From contig NZ_HE978582.1 in NCBI RefSeq assembly GCF_000311865.1, positions 328,889-392,888 on the forward strand: a DNA stretch of 64,000 nt, given 5' to 3'. This document shows positions 26,457 through 35,967 of the stretch, piece by piece. The notes below the pieces were generated by a model. It was not told where the DNA came from, ran no database searches, and saw nothing but the letters and a program-made list of their open reading frames with translations. A program made the translations under genes and the position numbers. Position 1 is the stretch's first letter. Each line of letters begins with the position of its first letter. This stretch comes from Peptoniphilus obesi ph1 (GTDB lineage Bacteria > Bacillota > Clostridia > Tissierellales > Peptoniphilaceae).

Positions 26457-27782
26457 TTATATAGTTGTTTTTGACCAGTCAGTTTCTTTTGTGTTTTCAA
26501 AGTTAGTGTAAATTTCTTCGCCTTTAGCGATTCTATCTTGTTTTCTTTCTTCCATGATTTCAACTAAACCTTGAACTCTAGTCTTGTATTGTTCTACTGA
26601 GAAGTTTCTTTCGTCTGCTTGGTCTCCATCAAAGTAAACTACAGGTATGTCTAAGTCTTCCTTCCATCTTCTTGAAATTTCAGGCATAGCTCCTGACCAT
26701 GGTTTACATGATCTGTTGAAGTTTACTAATGCACCACTTATACCATTTTCTTTAGCCATTGTTTCTCTCCATTCAACTCCGTCTTCTATACATACAGAGC
26801 ATGGAGCTTTACAATAAGCTGCAGCCATTTCTCTAACTGTTTCATATCTAAATCCAAATGCAGGTGCATAAACAACTGCTGTTACGTTAACCCCTTTATT
26901 CTTTAGTGGTTCGAATAGTGGTCTAAGTGCTGGCCAGCATGGTATACCTTCAAAAAGAATTCTGTGTTCTTCTGGATATTGCCATGTAGAAGTACCTTCT
27001 CTTACTGATTGTTCAAATTCTTCAGAAAGTAATTCGAATCCTTCAGCTGCTCTAACATCACATCTAGCTGCTACTATATCAGCCATATGGTTAAATAGGT
27101 CAAATCCAGAAAGTGGAGATGGTTTATATTTCATATATGAACAAGCTTTTAACCAAGCTGCTGCTGTTCTATTAGCTATATCACATGCTTCTTGGAATTT
27201 TGATTCATCAAATTTTTTGCCTGTTAATTTTTCTAGTTCTTTTATAGCATATTCGAATTGTCCCATTAGGTAATCAACTTTTTCTTCTGGAACATCGATT
27301 GTGTTTTGATAAGGAATGTCAATCATGATCATTGGTATGTCATGAATTCTTGCTATATTTTCATACCATTTTGTCATCATGTTACAGATGTTATTACAGC
27401 ATAGTACGAAATCTGGTTGTGGCATCTTTCTTGAGTCAGTTGGTTCACCTAGTGCAAATGCAAGTGAAATTCTTGCATAACCACAAATATCGTTATCATA
27501 ACCTGCATCTTCAGCTACTTGACAAAGTCTTAATCCATCTTTTTTAGCTGCAGTTGTTGCTGCGTGGTTTTCAGGATATACAACTTGTAAATCAAAAGCT
27601 TTTGCAAGCTCAATTGGGAATTTTGATGATGACCATCCAACTAATTCTCCTCTTTGTTTAGCATCCCAAGCATCTCCATAAACAGCATCTACAACGTCAC
27701 GAAGAACTTGAGCTGCTGGTTTTTTACCTTCAATTGGTCTTGGTTTTTTGCCAGGAATTTTTTCTAATACTTTTTCAGACAT
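26457..27782 (-). CDS. hgdA: 2-Hydroxyglutaryl-CoA dehydratase, alpha subunit
   Basis: 441 residues. It carries VGWSSSKFPIELAKAF, DFVLCCNNICNMMTKWYENIA (cysteines of the iron-sulfur site) and the C-terminal NRSCKPWSGAMPEISRRWK motif typical of HgdA. It pairs with HgdB, and ATP-driven one-electron activation comes from HgdC. The gene lies between hgdC and hgdB, in the same order as in Acidaminococcus fermentans. It is an oxygen-sensitive enzyme, consistent with a strict anaerobe. Confidence 0.94.
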   Translation of the reverse strand: MSEKVLEKIPGKKPRPIEGKKPAAQVLRDVVDAVYGDAWDAKQRGELVGWSSSKFPIELAKAFDLQVVYPENHAATTAAKKDGLRLCQVAEDAGYDNDICGYARISLAFALGEPTDSRKMPQPDFVLCCNNICNMMTKWYENIARIHDIPMIMIDIPYQNTIDVPEEKVDYLMGQFEYAIKELEKLTGKKFDESKFQEACDIANRTAAAWLKACSYMKYKPSPLSGFDLFNHMADIVAARCDVRAAEGFELLSEEFEQSVREGTSTWQYPEEHRILFEGIPCWPALRPLFEPLKNKGVNVTAVVYAPAFGFRYETVREMAAAYCKAPCSVCIEDGVEWRETMAKENGISGALVNFNRSCKPWSGAMPEISRRWKEDLDIPVVYFDGDQADERNFSVEQYKTRVQGLVEIMEERKQDRIAKGEEIYTNFENTKETDWSKTTI

Positions 27783-27834
27783 AATATCCTCCTAAATTCT
27801 ATATATAAATAATCTTATAAATTTAACTTACTTA

Positions 27835-28653
27835 CTATTTACTAGCTTGCTTTTCTTTAAGCAATTTTTGTTGGTATTTTTGGTTAGCAAATATTGCTGC
27901 ACCTAAAGCTCCATTTAGCTGACAATATTCAGATGTTTTGATGTCATGGTTAAGACTCCTTTCAAGTGCTCTTACCATACCTTCATTAAGTGCAACTCCA
28001 CCAGTCATAACAACATCATCTTTTACCCCAACTCTTTTTGCAAGAGATGAAACTCTCGCTGCTATTGCTGAGTGAATACCTTTTACAATATCTTCTATTT
28101 TTTTGCCCTCAGCAAGTTGTGATATAACTTCTGATTCAGCAAATACAGTACAAGTTGAAGATATGCTAACATCTTCAGTTGAATTTTCATCTAAATCATC
28201 AAGATCTGATACATCAACTTCAAGCACTCTAGCAATTACATCTAAAAATCTTCCAGTACCCGCTGCACACTTATCATTCATAACGAAGTTTTCTAATACT
28301 CCGCCTTCTCCAATTTTAAGTGCTTTGGCATCTTGTCCGCCAATATCTATTATAGTATGAACTTTAGGAAATAAGAAATATGCTCCCTTAGCATGGCATG
28401 ATAATTCTGACATTTGAAAGTCTGCTTCTTCTAGGGTATTTCTACCATAGCCTGTTGCAGTTACATAGTTTATATCATCCATAGTAAGGTTTGCTGCTTC
28501 TAAAACTTTTGTAATTGATCTTTTTGGTCCAGTTGTTCCTGCTCCAACATCAACTACAGCATTAGCAACTATTTCTTCTCCATTTTTAAGGATCAATGCT
28601 TTTGATGCGGTTGAACCAACATCAACTCCCATAGTATATATAGTTTTTGCCAT
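27835..28653 (-). CDS. hgdC: 2-Hydroxyglutaryl-CoA dehydratase activator (archerase)
   Basis: 272 residues. The ASKHA ATPase motifs GVDVGSTASKALIL (phosphate 1), IDIGGQDAK (phosphate 2) and VVMTGGVALNEG (adenosine) are present. Cysteines 129 (NDKCAAGTGRF) and 168 (SSTCTVFAESE) correspond to the two that bridge one [4Fe-4S] cluster between the subunits of the homodimer. It hydrolyses ATP to inject a low-potential electron into HgdAB. It is first gene of hgdCAB, with its own strong promoter. Confidence 0.96.
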   Translation of the reverse strand: MAKTIYTMGVDVGSTASKALILKNGEEIVANAVVDVGAGTTGPKRSITKVLEAANLTMDDINYVTATGYGRNTLEEADFQMSELSCHAKGAYFLFPKVHTIIDIGGQDAKALKIGEGGVLENFVMNDKCAAGTGRFLDVIARVLEVDVSDLDDLDENSTEDVSISSTCTVFAESEVISQLAEGKKIEDIVKGIHSAIAARVSSLAKRVGVKDDVVMTGGVALNEGMVRALERSLNHDIKTSEYCQLNGALGAAIFANQKYQQKLLKEKQASK

Positions 28654-28701
28654 AAAAACCTCTCATCTTTTATTATTTATATGAAACTATTCTACATTGA
28701 T

Positions 28702-28730
28702 ATTGTACTATTAATAATAATAAAAGTCAA
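28702..28730 (-). promoter_or_regulatory. Promoter of hgdCAB
   Basis: On the minus strand TTGACT (28725-28730), a 17-base spacer and TACAAT (28702-28707), about 50 bases before the hgdC start. The -35 is part of a repeated AGTCAAA word on the plus strand (28725, 28738, with AGTCA again at 28746), which could be an activator or repressor site. Confidence 0.72.
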
Positions 28731-28765
28731 AAATGTTAGTCAAATAGTCATTCTTCATTCTTATA

Positions 28766-28805
28766 GATAAAAAAAATAATAAGGCCAGAAGCCTTATTAT
28801 TTTTT
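28766..28805 (-). terminator. Terminator after gcdA
   Basis: AATAATAAGGC (28775-28784 region) pairs with GCCTTATTATT (28791-28801) around a CAGAA loop. The minus-strand tail is a U run. Confidence 0.92.
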
Positions 28806-28820
28806 ATAATTAATCAATAA

Positions 28821-30599
28821 TTATTTTCTAAACACATTGTCGTAATCTCTTATTACTCTTGGAAGTAACATTTGATGTACTGGACAAATTGATTCTGGAT
28901 TTTGATAACAGCTTTCTGTAAATGCTATCATGTAGTTTCTCATCATATTCATTTGTACTACTTCATCAACTAGACCAAGTTTAGCACAGTATTTAGGACT
29001 TGATTTTTCTACATAATTTTGAATTAGATTATTCATCTTATCAATTGTAGGTTGTAAATCTTTTCCAGCTTTTTTATCTTTAGCAAGTCTTCTTGAATAC
29101 ATTGCTACTGATGCTGTTTCAGGATTCATTACGTTGATTTCAGTTGTAGCAAGTCCTAAACTGAAAGCATTTGTGTCATTACCTTGTGGTCCACCTAGTA
29201 CATAGTGAGCTGCAGCTGTACCTTTTCTCATTGTAACTTCCATTTGTGGAAGATCTGAGTTTTGGATTGAGTAGATTAGTGATTGTCCAAGTCCTAGTAA
29301 TTCTGCTCTTTCTGCGTCATCACCAACATCTATACCAGTTGTATCTTGTAACCAGATGATTGGTAGTCTATCTCTTGCACAAAGTGTAACAAATTCGTTC
29401 ATCTTTATTAGACCTTGTCTGTATAGTTTTCCACCAATACCTACTGCTTTTTCTTTATATTCAGGATAGTTCATTAAGAATCCTTGAACGTTTGCTACAA
29501 CACCTACTGGAAGACCGCCAACTTTAGCAAGTCCTGTTACCATTTCTGGTCCGTAGCCTTTTTTGTATTCTAAGAATTCAGAACCGTCAAATAATCTTGA
29601 TAATACATCATAGATATCATATGCTTTTTTCTTATTAGCAGGGATGATTGAGTACATATCATTTACATCATATACTGGGTTTTTAGGATCATCTACTCTA
29701 AAGAAGTCTAGGTTGTAAGTTGGAAGCATATCAACATATTTTTTGATACCTTCGATCATTCCATCTTCTTCTACATATACTTCTCTAAAGAATCCAGTTT
29801 CTGCAAAGTGAACGCCAACAGATCCTGGAGGTGCTACTTTTTTAGCATTCATTGTTTGATCTGCTATTTGGTTAGCTCCTTCTTCATCGATGTATCCCTT
29901 AGGGTTCATACCACCAAGTATACCTGCTCCACCAACTGCCATGTTTGCATCTTTGTGTGCAATAAGGATTGTAGGTGAAATTGAGTGGTATCCACCACCT
30001 GCTGGGTTAGTACCATAGATACCAACTATTACAGGAATACCTAATTGGTTAAGTTGAGAGTTTCTATAGAAAGGAGTACCTCCTCCTCTTCTATTTGGAT
30101 AAACTTTTTCTTGAACATCAAGTTTTACACCTGAACAGTTAAGAACATATACTAGAGGTATTCTTAATCTTTTTGCAGTATCTGATGCACGAAGTAAGTT
30201 TTCAGCTTGTCCTGGAACCCAAGCACCTGCAAGTTTTTTGTTGTCAGATGCAATTATATAAGCCCATTTTCCATTGATTCTTCCAAGACCTTTGATAAGA
30301 CTTGTTGAACCATTGTCATTGTCTTCTGGGTTATAAAGTGAATTAAGTGGGCACCATGTTCCTTCATCAACTAGTTCGTATAGACGTTGAAGAGCTGTCC
30401 ATTCGCCTCTTTCATTTACTTTTTCATCTGGTTTACCTGCAGCTTGTGCAGTTTGTATAAGTTCTTGAATTTCTTCTTCTATTTTTCTTATTTCTTCGAA
30501 GTTTTCTTTATAAAACTCTGTTTGTTGGTCTGATTGTTTTAACGGTTGACCAATAACCGGCATATTTTTAAAATATGAATTTAAAGAATAGTTACTCAT
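28821..30599 (-). CDS. gcdA: Glutaconyl-CoA decarboxylase, alpha subunit (carboxyltransferase)
   Basis: 592 residues, the size of the Acidaminococcus GcdA. It is a tandem carboxyltransferase of the biotin-dependent class (IYGTNPAGGGYHSISPTILIAH in the N-half, AAHYVLGGPQGNDTNAFSLG in the C-half). It moves CO2 from glutaconyl-CoA to biotin on GcdC and releases crotonyl-CoA. GcdB then decarboxylates carboxybiotin while exporting Na+. It is third in the gctA-gctB-gcdA transcript, ended by a strong terminator at 28766-28805. AAGGAG precedes the ATG. Confidence 0.95.
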   Translation of the reverse strand: MSNYSLNSYFKNMPVIGQPLKQSDQQTEFYKENFEEIRKIEEEIQELIQTAQAAGKPDEKVNERGEWTALQRLYELVDEGTWCPLNSLYNPEDNDNGSTSLIKGLGRINGKWAYIIASDNKKLAGAWVPGQAENLLRASDTAKRLRIPLVYVLNCSGVKLDVQEKVYPNRRGGGTPFYRNSQLNQLGIPVIVGIYGTNPAGGGYHSISPTILIAHKDANMAVGGAGILGGMNPKGYIDEEGANQIADQTMNAKKVAPPGSVGVHFAETGFFREVYVEEDGMIEGIKKYVDMLPTYNLDFFRVDDPKNPVYDVNDMYSIIPANKKKAYDIYDVLSRLFDGSEFLEYKKGYGPEMVTGLAKVGGLPVGVVANVQGFLMNYPEYKEKAVGIGGKLYRQGLIKMNEFVTLCARDRLPIIWLQDTTGIDVGDDAERAELLGLGQSLIYSIQNSDLPQMEVTMRKGTAAAHYVLGGPQGNDTNAFSLGLATTEINVMNPETASVAMYSRRLAKDKKAGKDLQPTIDKMNNLIQNYVEKSSPKYCAKLGLVDEVVQMNMMRNYMIAFTESCYQNPESICPVHQMLLPRVIRDYDNVFRK

Positions 30600-30618
30600 A
30601 CTTGCTCCTTATTTTATA

Positions 30619-31413
30619 TCATTCCTTAGGAATTTTTATGAATGCTTGACCTGGGTCGATTTCTTCTCTGATTAATTTGATTACATCTTCTTCAGGTTCT
30701 TCTAATTTAACAGCTTTTGATACATCAAGATCAAATCCAGTGTTTTCTAGAACATCTTCTGGGCTTGAGCTTGGATAGTAACCTGCTAGATACATTCTCT
30801 TAGTATCTTCATCAAATTTTAAGATACCTTTGTCAGTTACAACCATTTGTGGACCAACATTTCCTGGAATACCAGCTTTTTCTCTTCCGCCAGGACCATC
30901 CATCCAGCCTGGAGAAGTGATGTAGTCTACTTCTTTCATGAATCTTCTTTTTTCGTGTTGCATCATTATTATAGTATTTACATAAGTTGCAATACCGTTT
31001 GCTCCACCTGATCCAGTAAATCTTGTCTTAGGATTGTTGTAATCACCAATTACAGTTGAGTTTACGTTTCCGTATGGGTCAATTTGAGCTCCACCGATAA
31101 AAGCGATCATTCTCTTTTTATCATGTTGGTATTCACATGCTTCAAATCCTATAAATCTAACGTTTGGCCATTGTACTCCACAGTGAGCCATGAATCTGTT
31201 ATCACCAACAGATCTTGGTACTTCAATTGGACTACAGTCCATTAATCCACTTTCTACTATTATATAGCAGTTTGGTGCATATGCTCTTTTTGCAACAGAT
31301 GCTCCTATTAGTGGTAAACCTGTTCCTACTATTACTACTTGATCATCTTTGATTTGTCTTGCAATAGTAACAGCTTGCATTTCTTTATTTGTATAATTTT
31401 TGTAATTAGCCAT
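30619..31413 (-). CDS. gctB: Glutaconate CoA-transferase, subunit B
   Basis: 264 residues, family I CoA transferase beta chain. The catalytic glutamate is Glu54 in IIVESGLMDC, the same number as in the Acidaminococcus enzyme. AFIGGAQIDPYGNVNSTVIG is a typical motif. With GctA it moves CoA from acetyl-CoA or glutaconyl-CoA to (R)-2-hydroxyglutarate. It starts two bases after gctA, with GGAGG upstream, so it is co-translated. Confidence 0.95.
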   Translation of the reverse strand: MANYKNYTNKEMQAVTIARQIKDDQVVIVGTGLPLIGASVAKRAYAPNCYIIVESGLMDCSPIEVPRSVGDNRFMAHCGVQWPNVRFIGFEACEYQHDKKRMIAFIGGAQIDPYGNVNSTVIGDYNNPKTRFTGSGGANGIATYVNTIIMMQHEKRRFMKEVDYITSPGWMDGPGGREKAGIPGNVGPQMVVTDKGILKFDEDTKRMYLAGYYPSSSPEDVLENTGFDLDVSKAVKLEEPEEDVIKLIREEIDPGQAFIKIPKE

Positions 31414-31415
31414 TA

Positions 31416-32378
31416 TTATTTATCCTCCTTTAGGACATTTGTCGCATATCCAAATCCTGGTACTGGTTTAAGATTAACAAGTCTTGTAGCTCCTAATTTA
31501 TTAAGGTAAGCTTCATGATCTTCTACATCATAAACCCATTCTTTTACGAATTCTTTGAAGTCTTCTTCAGTTTTTGAAACTATATTGTAGTGTTTGAAGA
31601 AATCTCCATCATAATCATAGTAGTCATAACATTGTGATGGGTGAGCTCCAAATGGTACTTGAACTACTGCATCAACACAGAATGCTGGAATTGAGTTCTT
31701 AGTTGGGTCACGTCTTATATATTCATTAGATACTAATTCTTCACAAGTAACAATTGTTTTCTTAGCTGCTACTGCGATATCAACATCGTGGAATTCGTCT
31801 CCAATAATTCTACAAGTTCCATCAGGTGATGCCATTTGTACGTGGATAATTGCTGTATCTATTTCAGGCACTGGACAAGCTATTACTTTGTCGCCTTTTT
31901 TGAATGGATTTTCAACTTCTACGAATTTTTCGTTAGGAAGTTTGTCAATTTTTGCTCTTTGTTCTCTTGAGATACCCCATTTTTCAGTAAGTCCTGTTCC
32001 CATCATAAGTTTTACAGGTAAGTAAGGTAGTCCTAAAGAAGCTGCATGAAGTCTTAACATTTCAACGTCTTGTGAATAGTCTTCATACAATAATTTTCCT
32101 TCTTCTATATGTTTTCTAAATCTTCTTGATACGTTAGTGTATCCTGAGTTAGCTGTATAACAGTTAATGTAAGCTAATACTCTGTCTTCACCTATTAATA
32201 AATCCCAATCTCCACCTGCTGGTCCTGCCTCTGCTATAAAGTCTTTTTTACCTTGACGAAGAATTTCGTAAACTGCTGCATATGGCTTTCTGTTTGTAGT
32301 AAATCCGCCAAAAGAGATTACATCTCCATCTTCAACATATTTACTTATAGCATCTTTTAAACTATAAATTTTACTCAA
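31416..32378 (-). CDS. gctA: Glutaconate CoA-transferase, subunit A
   Basis: 320 residues, matching GctA. It begins SKIYSLKDAISKYVEDGDVISFGGFT and contains YLPVKLMMGTGLTEKWG and ACPVPEIDTAIIHVQMASPDG. It is partner of GctB. It uses a TTG start at 32378 with AAGGAGG seven bases upstream. It lies behind the gcdB terminator and a candidate promoter (32420-32447). Confidence 0.95.
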   Translation of the reverse strand: MSKIYSLKDAISKYVEDGDVISFGGFTTNRKPYAAVYEILRQGKKDFIAEAGPAGGDWDLLIGEDRVLAYINCYTANSGYTNVSRRFRKHIEEGKLLYEDYSQDVEMLRLHAASLGLPYLPVKLMMGTGLTEKWGISREQRAKIDKLPNEKFVEVENPFKKGDKVIACPVPEIDTAIIHVQMASPDGTCRIIGDEFHDVDIAVAAKKTIVTCEELVSNEYIRRDPTKNSIPAFCVDAVVQVPFGAHPSQCYDYYDYDGDFFKHYNIVSKTEEDFKEFVKEWVYDVEDHEAYLNKLGATRLVNLKPVPGFGYATNVLKEDK

Positions 32379-32419
32379 GATTATGCCTCCTTAATAATTT
32401 AATCTTATATCTTATTTCA

Positions 32420-32447
32420 TTTATATAATATCATATAACATAAACAA
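32420..32447 (-). promoter_or_regulatory. Candidate promoter of gctA-gctB-gcdA
   Basis: On the minus strand TTGTTT (32442-32447), a 16-base spacer and TATAAA (32420-32425), directly behind the gcdB terminator. Confidence 0.45.
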
Positions 32448-32472
32448 AAGGAAATTCTCAAAAAGAATTTCC
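32440..32472 (-). terminator. Terminator after gcdB
   Basis: GGAAATTC (32450-32457) pairs with GAATTTCC (32465-32472). CCTTTTGTTT follows on the minus strand. Confidence 0.75.
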
Positions 32473-32489
32473 AATTGTCAATATCTAAA

Positions 32490-33626
32490 TCATCCAAACA
32501 TTATTAAAAATACACCAGCTGCTACTGCTGATCCTATAACACCTGCTACGTTAGGTCCCATAGCGTGCATTAATAAGAAGTTTGTTGGGTTATATTTTCT
32601 ACCTTCGACTTGAGCAACTCTTGCTGCCATTGGTACCGCAGATACACCTGCTGAACCGATAAGTGGGTTGATTTTTCCACCTGTTATATAGTAAAGAAGT
32701 TTACCAAATAAAACTCCTCCTACAGTTGCACATGCAAAAGCCATAAGTCCAAGACATATTATCTTTATTGTTGCAAGAGAAAGGAATATTTCTCCATTTG
32801 CTGTTGCTCCAACTGTTGTACCAAGCATGATTGTTACAATATTCATTAGAGCGTTTTGTGCTGTATCTGAAAGTCTTGCAGTAACTCCTGATTCTTTAAA
32901 TAAGTTACCAAGCATAAGTAGACCAAGAAGTGGTGCTACTGATGGTAATAGTAAAGCTGTAAATAATACTACAACTACTGGGAATACTATTTTTTCAGCT
33001 TTAGAAACAGGTCTTAATGCAACCATTTTTGTTTCACGTTCTTTTTTAGTAGTTAATGCTTTCATAATTGGTGGTTGAATTAAAGGAATAAGAGCCATAT
33101 ATGAATATGCAGCAACCGCAATTGGTGCAAGTAAGTGAGGTGCCAATGTGTTTGTTACATATATTGCTGTAGGGCCATCCGCTCCACCGATAATTCCTAT
33201 TGCTGCTGCTTCTTGTGGGGCAAAGCCTAGAGCTACTGCTACTGTAAAAGCTATATAAATCCCGAATTGTGCAGCTGAACCCAGTAGTAATGAAATAGGG
33301 TTAGCAATTAGTGGTGCAAAGTCTGTCATTGATCCAACACCCATGAATATTAGGCATGGGAATAGATTTGATTTAACTCCGCCGTATATAATTCTTAAAA
33401 CACCTTGATCATACCAAGGTTCTGTTTCAAGCATAAGATTTGCTTGTGGTAAATTTGAGAGCATCATACCAAAAGCTATTGGTAATAATAGTAATGGTTC
33501 GAATTGTTTTTTTATGGCAAGGTAAAGTAGTATAAAAGATACTAAAAACATTACACAATTTTGCCATGTTAAAGCTGCAAAACCTGATTCTCCCAATATA
33601 CCTGAAAGTGCGTTTACAAATATCAC
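32490..33626 (-). CDS. gcdB: Glutaconyl-CoA decarboxylase, beta subunit (Na+ pump)
   Basis: 378 residues with about nine to eleven membrane segments, of the OadB/MmdB/GcdB family. Conserved motifs include [13 protein letters not shown] (the aspartate of the ion site region), [17 protein letters not shown] and [16 protein letters not shown]. It decarboxylates carboxybiotin and exports Na+ with the energy released. The start is GTG at 33626 with AGGAGG upstream. It is last gene of gcdDCB and has its own terminator. Confidence 0.95.
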   Translation of the reverse strand: MIFVNALSGILGESGFAALTWQNCVMFLVSFILLYLAIKKQFEPLLLLPIAFGMMLSNLPQANLMLETEPWYDQGVLRIIYGGVKSNLFPCLIFMGVGSMTDFAPLIANPISLLLGSAAQFGIYIAFTVAVALGFAPQEAAAIGIIGGADGPTAIYVTNTLAPHLLAPIAVAAYSYMALIPLIQPPIMKALTTKKERETKMVALRPVSKAEKIVFPVVVVLFTALLLPSVAPLLGLLMLGNLFKESGVTARLSDTAQNALMNIVTIMLGTTVGATANGEIFLSLATIKIICLGLMAFACATVGGVLFGKLLYYITGGKINPLIGSAGVSAVPMAARVAQVEGRKYNPTNFLLMHAMGPNVAGVIGSAVAAGVFLIMFG

Positions 33627-33669
33627 TGTAATTTCCTCCTAAATATTGTTCAGTATATTGTCTAACTAA

Positions 33670-34083
33670 TTAGTTAAGTTCAGCTATTACTTGGTCAGTG
33701 TCTACTGTTTCTCCTACTTTAACTTTCATAGAAATTGTACCATCTGCTGGTGCTACTATTTCGTTTTCCATCTTCATAGCTTCAAGAACAACTACAACAT
33801 CTCCTGCTGATACTTGGTCTCCATCGTTTACAAGAACTTTTAAGATATTTCCTGGCATTGGAGCTACAACACTATTTTCGCCTGATCCTGATGCTGCAGG
33901 AGCTGGTGCTGGTTCTGCTTTAGGAGCTGGTGCCGCTTGAGGAGCTGCTGCTGGTGCTGCTTGAGGAGCTGCAGGAGCTGCTGGTTGACCAAAATCTGCC
34001 ATTGATAATGATTTAGGAGCTCCGCCTACTTTTTCAACTTCTACTTCAAAAACTTTTCCGTCTACTTTAACTTGATACTTCAT
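33670..34083 (-). CDS. gcdC: Glutaconyl-CoA decarboxylase, gamma subunit (biotin carrier)
   Basis: 137 residues from the ATG at 34083. An in-frame ATG nine bases earlier is too close to the GGAAGG site. The short N-terminal domain ([19 protein letters not shown]) is followed by a flexible linker of Ala, Pro and Gln (about residues 34-64). The biotinyl domain carries EAMKMEN with the biotin lysine at 104. It carries CO2 from GcdA to GcdB. Confidence 0.95.
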   Translation of the reverse strand: MKYQVKVDGKVFEVEVEKVGGAPKSLSMADFGQPAAPAAPQAAPAAAPQAAPAPKAEPAPAPAASGSGENSVVAPMPGNILKVLVNDGDQVSAGDVVVVLEAMKMENEIVAPADGTISMKVKVGETVDTDQVIAELN

Positions 34084-34115
34084 TTTATACATCCTTCCTT
34101 ATTTTTATTTTCTAC

Positions 34116-34418
34116 TTATTTTCTTTTTATTGATGTTATTTTAAACTTATCAACTGGTCTTTTAATTTCTTCACTAACTGCAGCTATAATTGCTGCCACT
34201 AATGCACTATCTTCCTTACTTTCTACTTTTTTGGCTGGTTTAGAAGCTGCTTTACTAGCTTCAGGTTTTTGACTAGTCTTTCCTGCTATTGAGCCAACAG
34301 CAGCTGATATAATCTTTACAAATATTGCTAAAGATATTAATGATAGAAAAACTATTGCAAAACCTACTAATGACACTTGTAGCGCTTCTGCTACAGTCAT
34401 TGTTTCACTTGCCCACAT
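34116..34418 (-). CDS. gcdD: Glutaconyl-CoA decarboxylase, delta subunit (OadG family)
   Basis: 100 residues. One membrane helix at about residues 15-38 (LQVSLVGFAIVFLSLISLAIFV), then a Lys/Ala/Ser-rich linker and a short C-terminal segment (ALVAAIIAAVSEEI). This is the layout of the small OadG/MmdD/GcdD anchor subunits that hold the decarboxylase complex at the membrane. GGGAGGTG precedes the ATG. It is first in gcdDCB behind a good promoter (34478-34506). Confidence 0.9.
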   Translation of the reverse strand: MWASETMTVAEALQVSLVGFAIVFLSLISLAIFVKIISAAVGSIAGKTSQKPEASKAASKPAKKVESKEDSALVAAIIAAVSEEIKRPVDKFKITSIKRK

Positions 34419-34477
34419 AATGACACCTCCCTTTTGTCAATTCCCTTACTTGTGAAATCATTTTCAATATCGAAATA

Positions 34478-34506
34478 ATTATAACAAATTAAAAATACTA
34501 TTTCAA
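34478..34506 (-). promoter_or_regulatory. Promoter of gcdDCB
   Basis: On the minus strand TTGAAA (34501-34506), a 17-base spacer and a perfect TATAAT (34478-34483), 60 bases before the gcdD start. Confidence 0.75.
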
Positions 34507-34699
34507 TAAAGCCTGCTGACTTTAATTGAATTTACTAGCATTAGTCTTATTATAACAAAAATATTTTAATTATATATGCTATATTTAAAATTATTTATAT
34601 ATAATTTTTTCTTACATTTCAATCTTTTTTATTAGATTTTTTTAATTTATAGTATACTAATTAATGGTAAGATATTTTTATATTTTTATTGGAGGTAAT

Positions 34700-35659
34700 A
34701 TGAAAAAAATAAAATTATTCCTAGTCTTGATGCTTTTACCCCTTCTTTTTAGCAATAATGTTTTCGCTAAAGAAGAAAAGATAAATGCAGAAGTGTCTAG
34801 GCAAAAAATCTTATTTGATGGTAAAGAAATTGATACGATCGAGGCATATAATATTGAAGGAAATAATTATTTCAAGCTTCGTGATGTAGCTGCTCTTGTT
34901 TCTGGAACTGAGATAAATTTTGATGTTTCCTTTAATGAAACTAGAAGAAGTGTTGAGATTACAAGAGATACAGCTTATAAAAAACAAGAAAACGACTTGG
35001 TTAAAAAAGTTTCTGATTCTAAGCTTGATGTAAGAGATGCAAAACCTGTTTGTTATATCGATAATGAAAAAGTTTTATATAAGGGCTATCTCATAAACAA
35101 CAATAACTTTTTTAGACTAAGAGATTTGGGAAAAACTATTGGTTTTTATGTAAGTTATGACAAAGACGAAGATGCAGTAATTATTAAATCTGAAAAGCTT
35201 GAACCAAAAGATCTCATAGAAAGAGAAGAGGTTACTATAGTTAATTTATATTCTGACCCTATAGCTAATAGCAAAAAAATAAATAATTCAGATAAAAAAA
35301 TATCTAGCCTCACTATTGATGATTTCATCAAAGATTTAAAATCTGCTATTTTAATTACAGATAAGGCTAAACGTCTTTCTGTTATTGAGAAAAGTTATGA
35401 CAAGGCAAATAATAATATTGTTTTGATTCCAGATTTTAAATATAAGGGTAAATTATTTTTAACTCCTGTTTTAAAAGTTGAACAAGATTCTAAGACTAGT
35501 GTGATGAAGCTTGAAAATGAAAATATTTCTTTTGATTTATTAAAAAATAAGGCTGGTATTGATCCTAATAAAGACTTTAAACTGACTCTTGGCTATTATG
35601 AAGGCGACGAAGAAGATCACAACTTTAGATTTTTAAGTCTTATTGAGATTTCATATTAA
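34700..35659 (+). CDS. Secreted stalk-domain (copper amine oxidase N-terminal-like) protein
   Basis: 319 residues from the ATG at 34700, which has GGAGGT four bases upstream; the in-frame ATG at 34664 lacks a site. A signal peptide is clear (MKKIKLFLVLMLLPLLFSNN..VFA, cleavage near residue 22). Two copies of the stalk/Cu_amine_oxidN1 motif follow, NNYFKLRDVAALVSGT and NNNFFRLRDLGKTIGF, each ending in a D-AVIIKS-like strand. The C-terminal 120 residues are not recognised. These domains occur in many secreted proteins of anaerobic Firmicutes and do not imply amine oxidase activity. A -10-like TATACT lies at 34653-34658. Confidence 0.8.
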   Translation: MKKIKLFLVLMLLPLLFSNNVFAKEEKINAEVSRQKILFDGKEIDTIEAYNIEGNNYFKLRDVAALVSGTEINFDVSFNETRRSVEITRDTAYKKQENDLVKKVSDSKLDVRDAKPVCYIDNEKVLYKGYLINNNNFFRLRDLGKTIGFYVSYDKDEDAVIIKSEKLEPKDLIEREEVTIVNLYSDPIANSKKINNSDKKISSLTIDDFIKDLKSAILITDKAKRLSVIEKSYDKANNNIVLIPDFKYKGKLFLTPVLKVEQDSKTSVMKLENENISFDLLKNKAGIDPNKDFKLTLGYYEGDEEDHNFRFLSLIEISY

Positions 35660-35698
35660 TTATGTTATTATAAGGGTAACCAGCAAGGAGGTAATATA

Positions 35699-35902
35699 AT
35701 GAAAGTTACAAAAGATACAGTAATTGGACAAATCCTTCAAGATAAGCCTGAAAGTATTGGAACTTTGATGAGTTTTGGCATGGGTTGTGTAATGTGCCCA
35801 GCTTCACAAATGGAAACTCTTGAAGAAGCTAGTATGGTTCACGGTTTAGATGTTAATCTACTAGTAGATGCGTTAAATAAAGAGGAAGAAAAAGCAGAGT
35901 AA
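35699..35902 (+). CDS. DUF1858 domain protein (hybrid-cluster-associated redox disulfide type)
   Basis: 67 residues, the whole of a DUF1858 domain: a start like MKVTKDTVIGQILQ, then FGMGCVMCPASQMETLEEA with the conserved CxxC, and a C-terminal helix. Such small proteins are thought to carry a redox-active disulfide. AAGGAGGTAAT precedes the ATG. It follows the stalk-domain gene by 39 bases and ends in a strong terminator, so the pair may be one transcript. The partner is not evident. Confidence 0.87.
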   Translation: MKVTKDTVIGQILQDKPESIGTLMSFGMGCVMCPASQMETLEEASMVHGLDVNLLVDALNKEEEKAE

Positions 35903-35927
35903 TATAAAATATTATTTATTAATAAGA

Positions 35928-35960
35928 AAAAAGGACCTATCTTTAGGTCCTTTTGTTTTT
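35928..35960 (+). terminator. Terminator after the DUF1858 gene
   Basis: AAAGGACCTA pairs with TAGGTCCTTT (35930-35953), followed by TTTTGTTTTT. Confidence 0.92.
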
Positions 35961-35967
35961 ATAAAAT

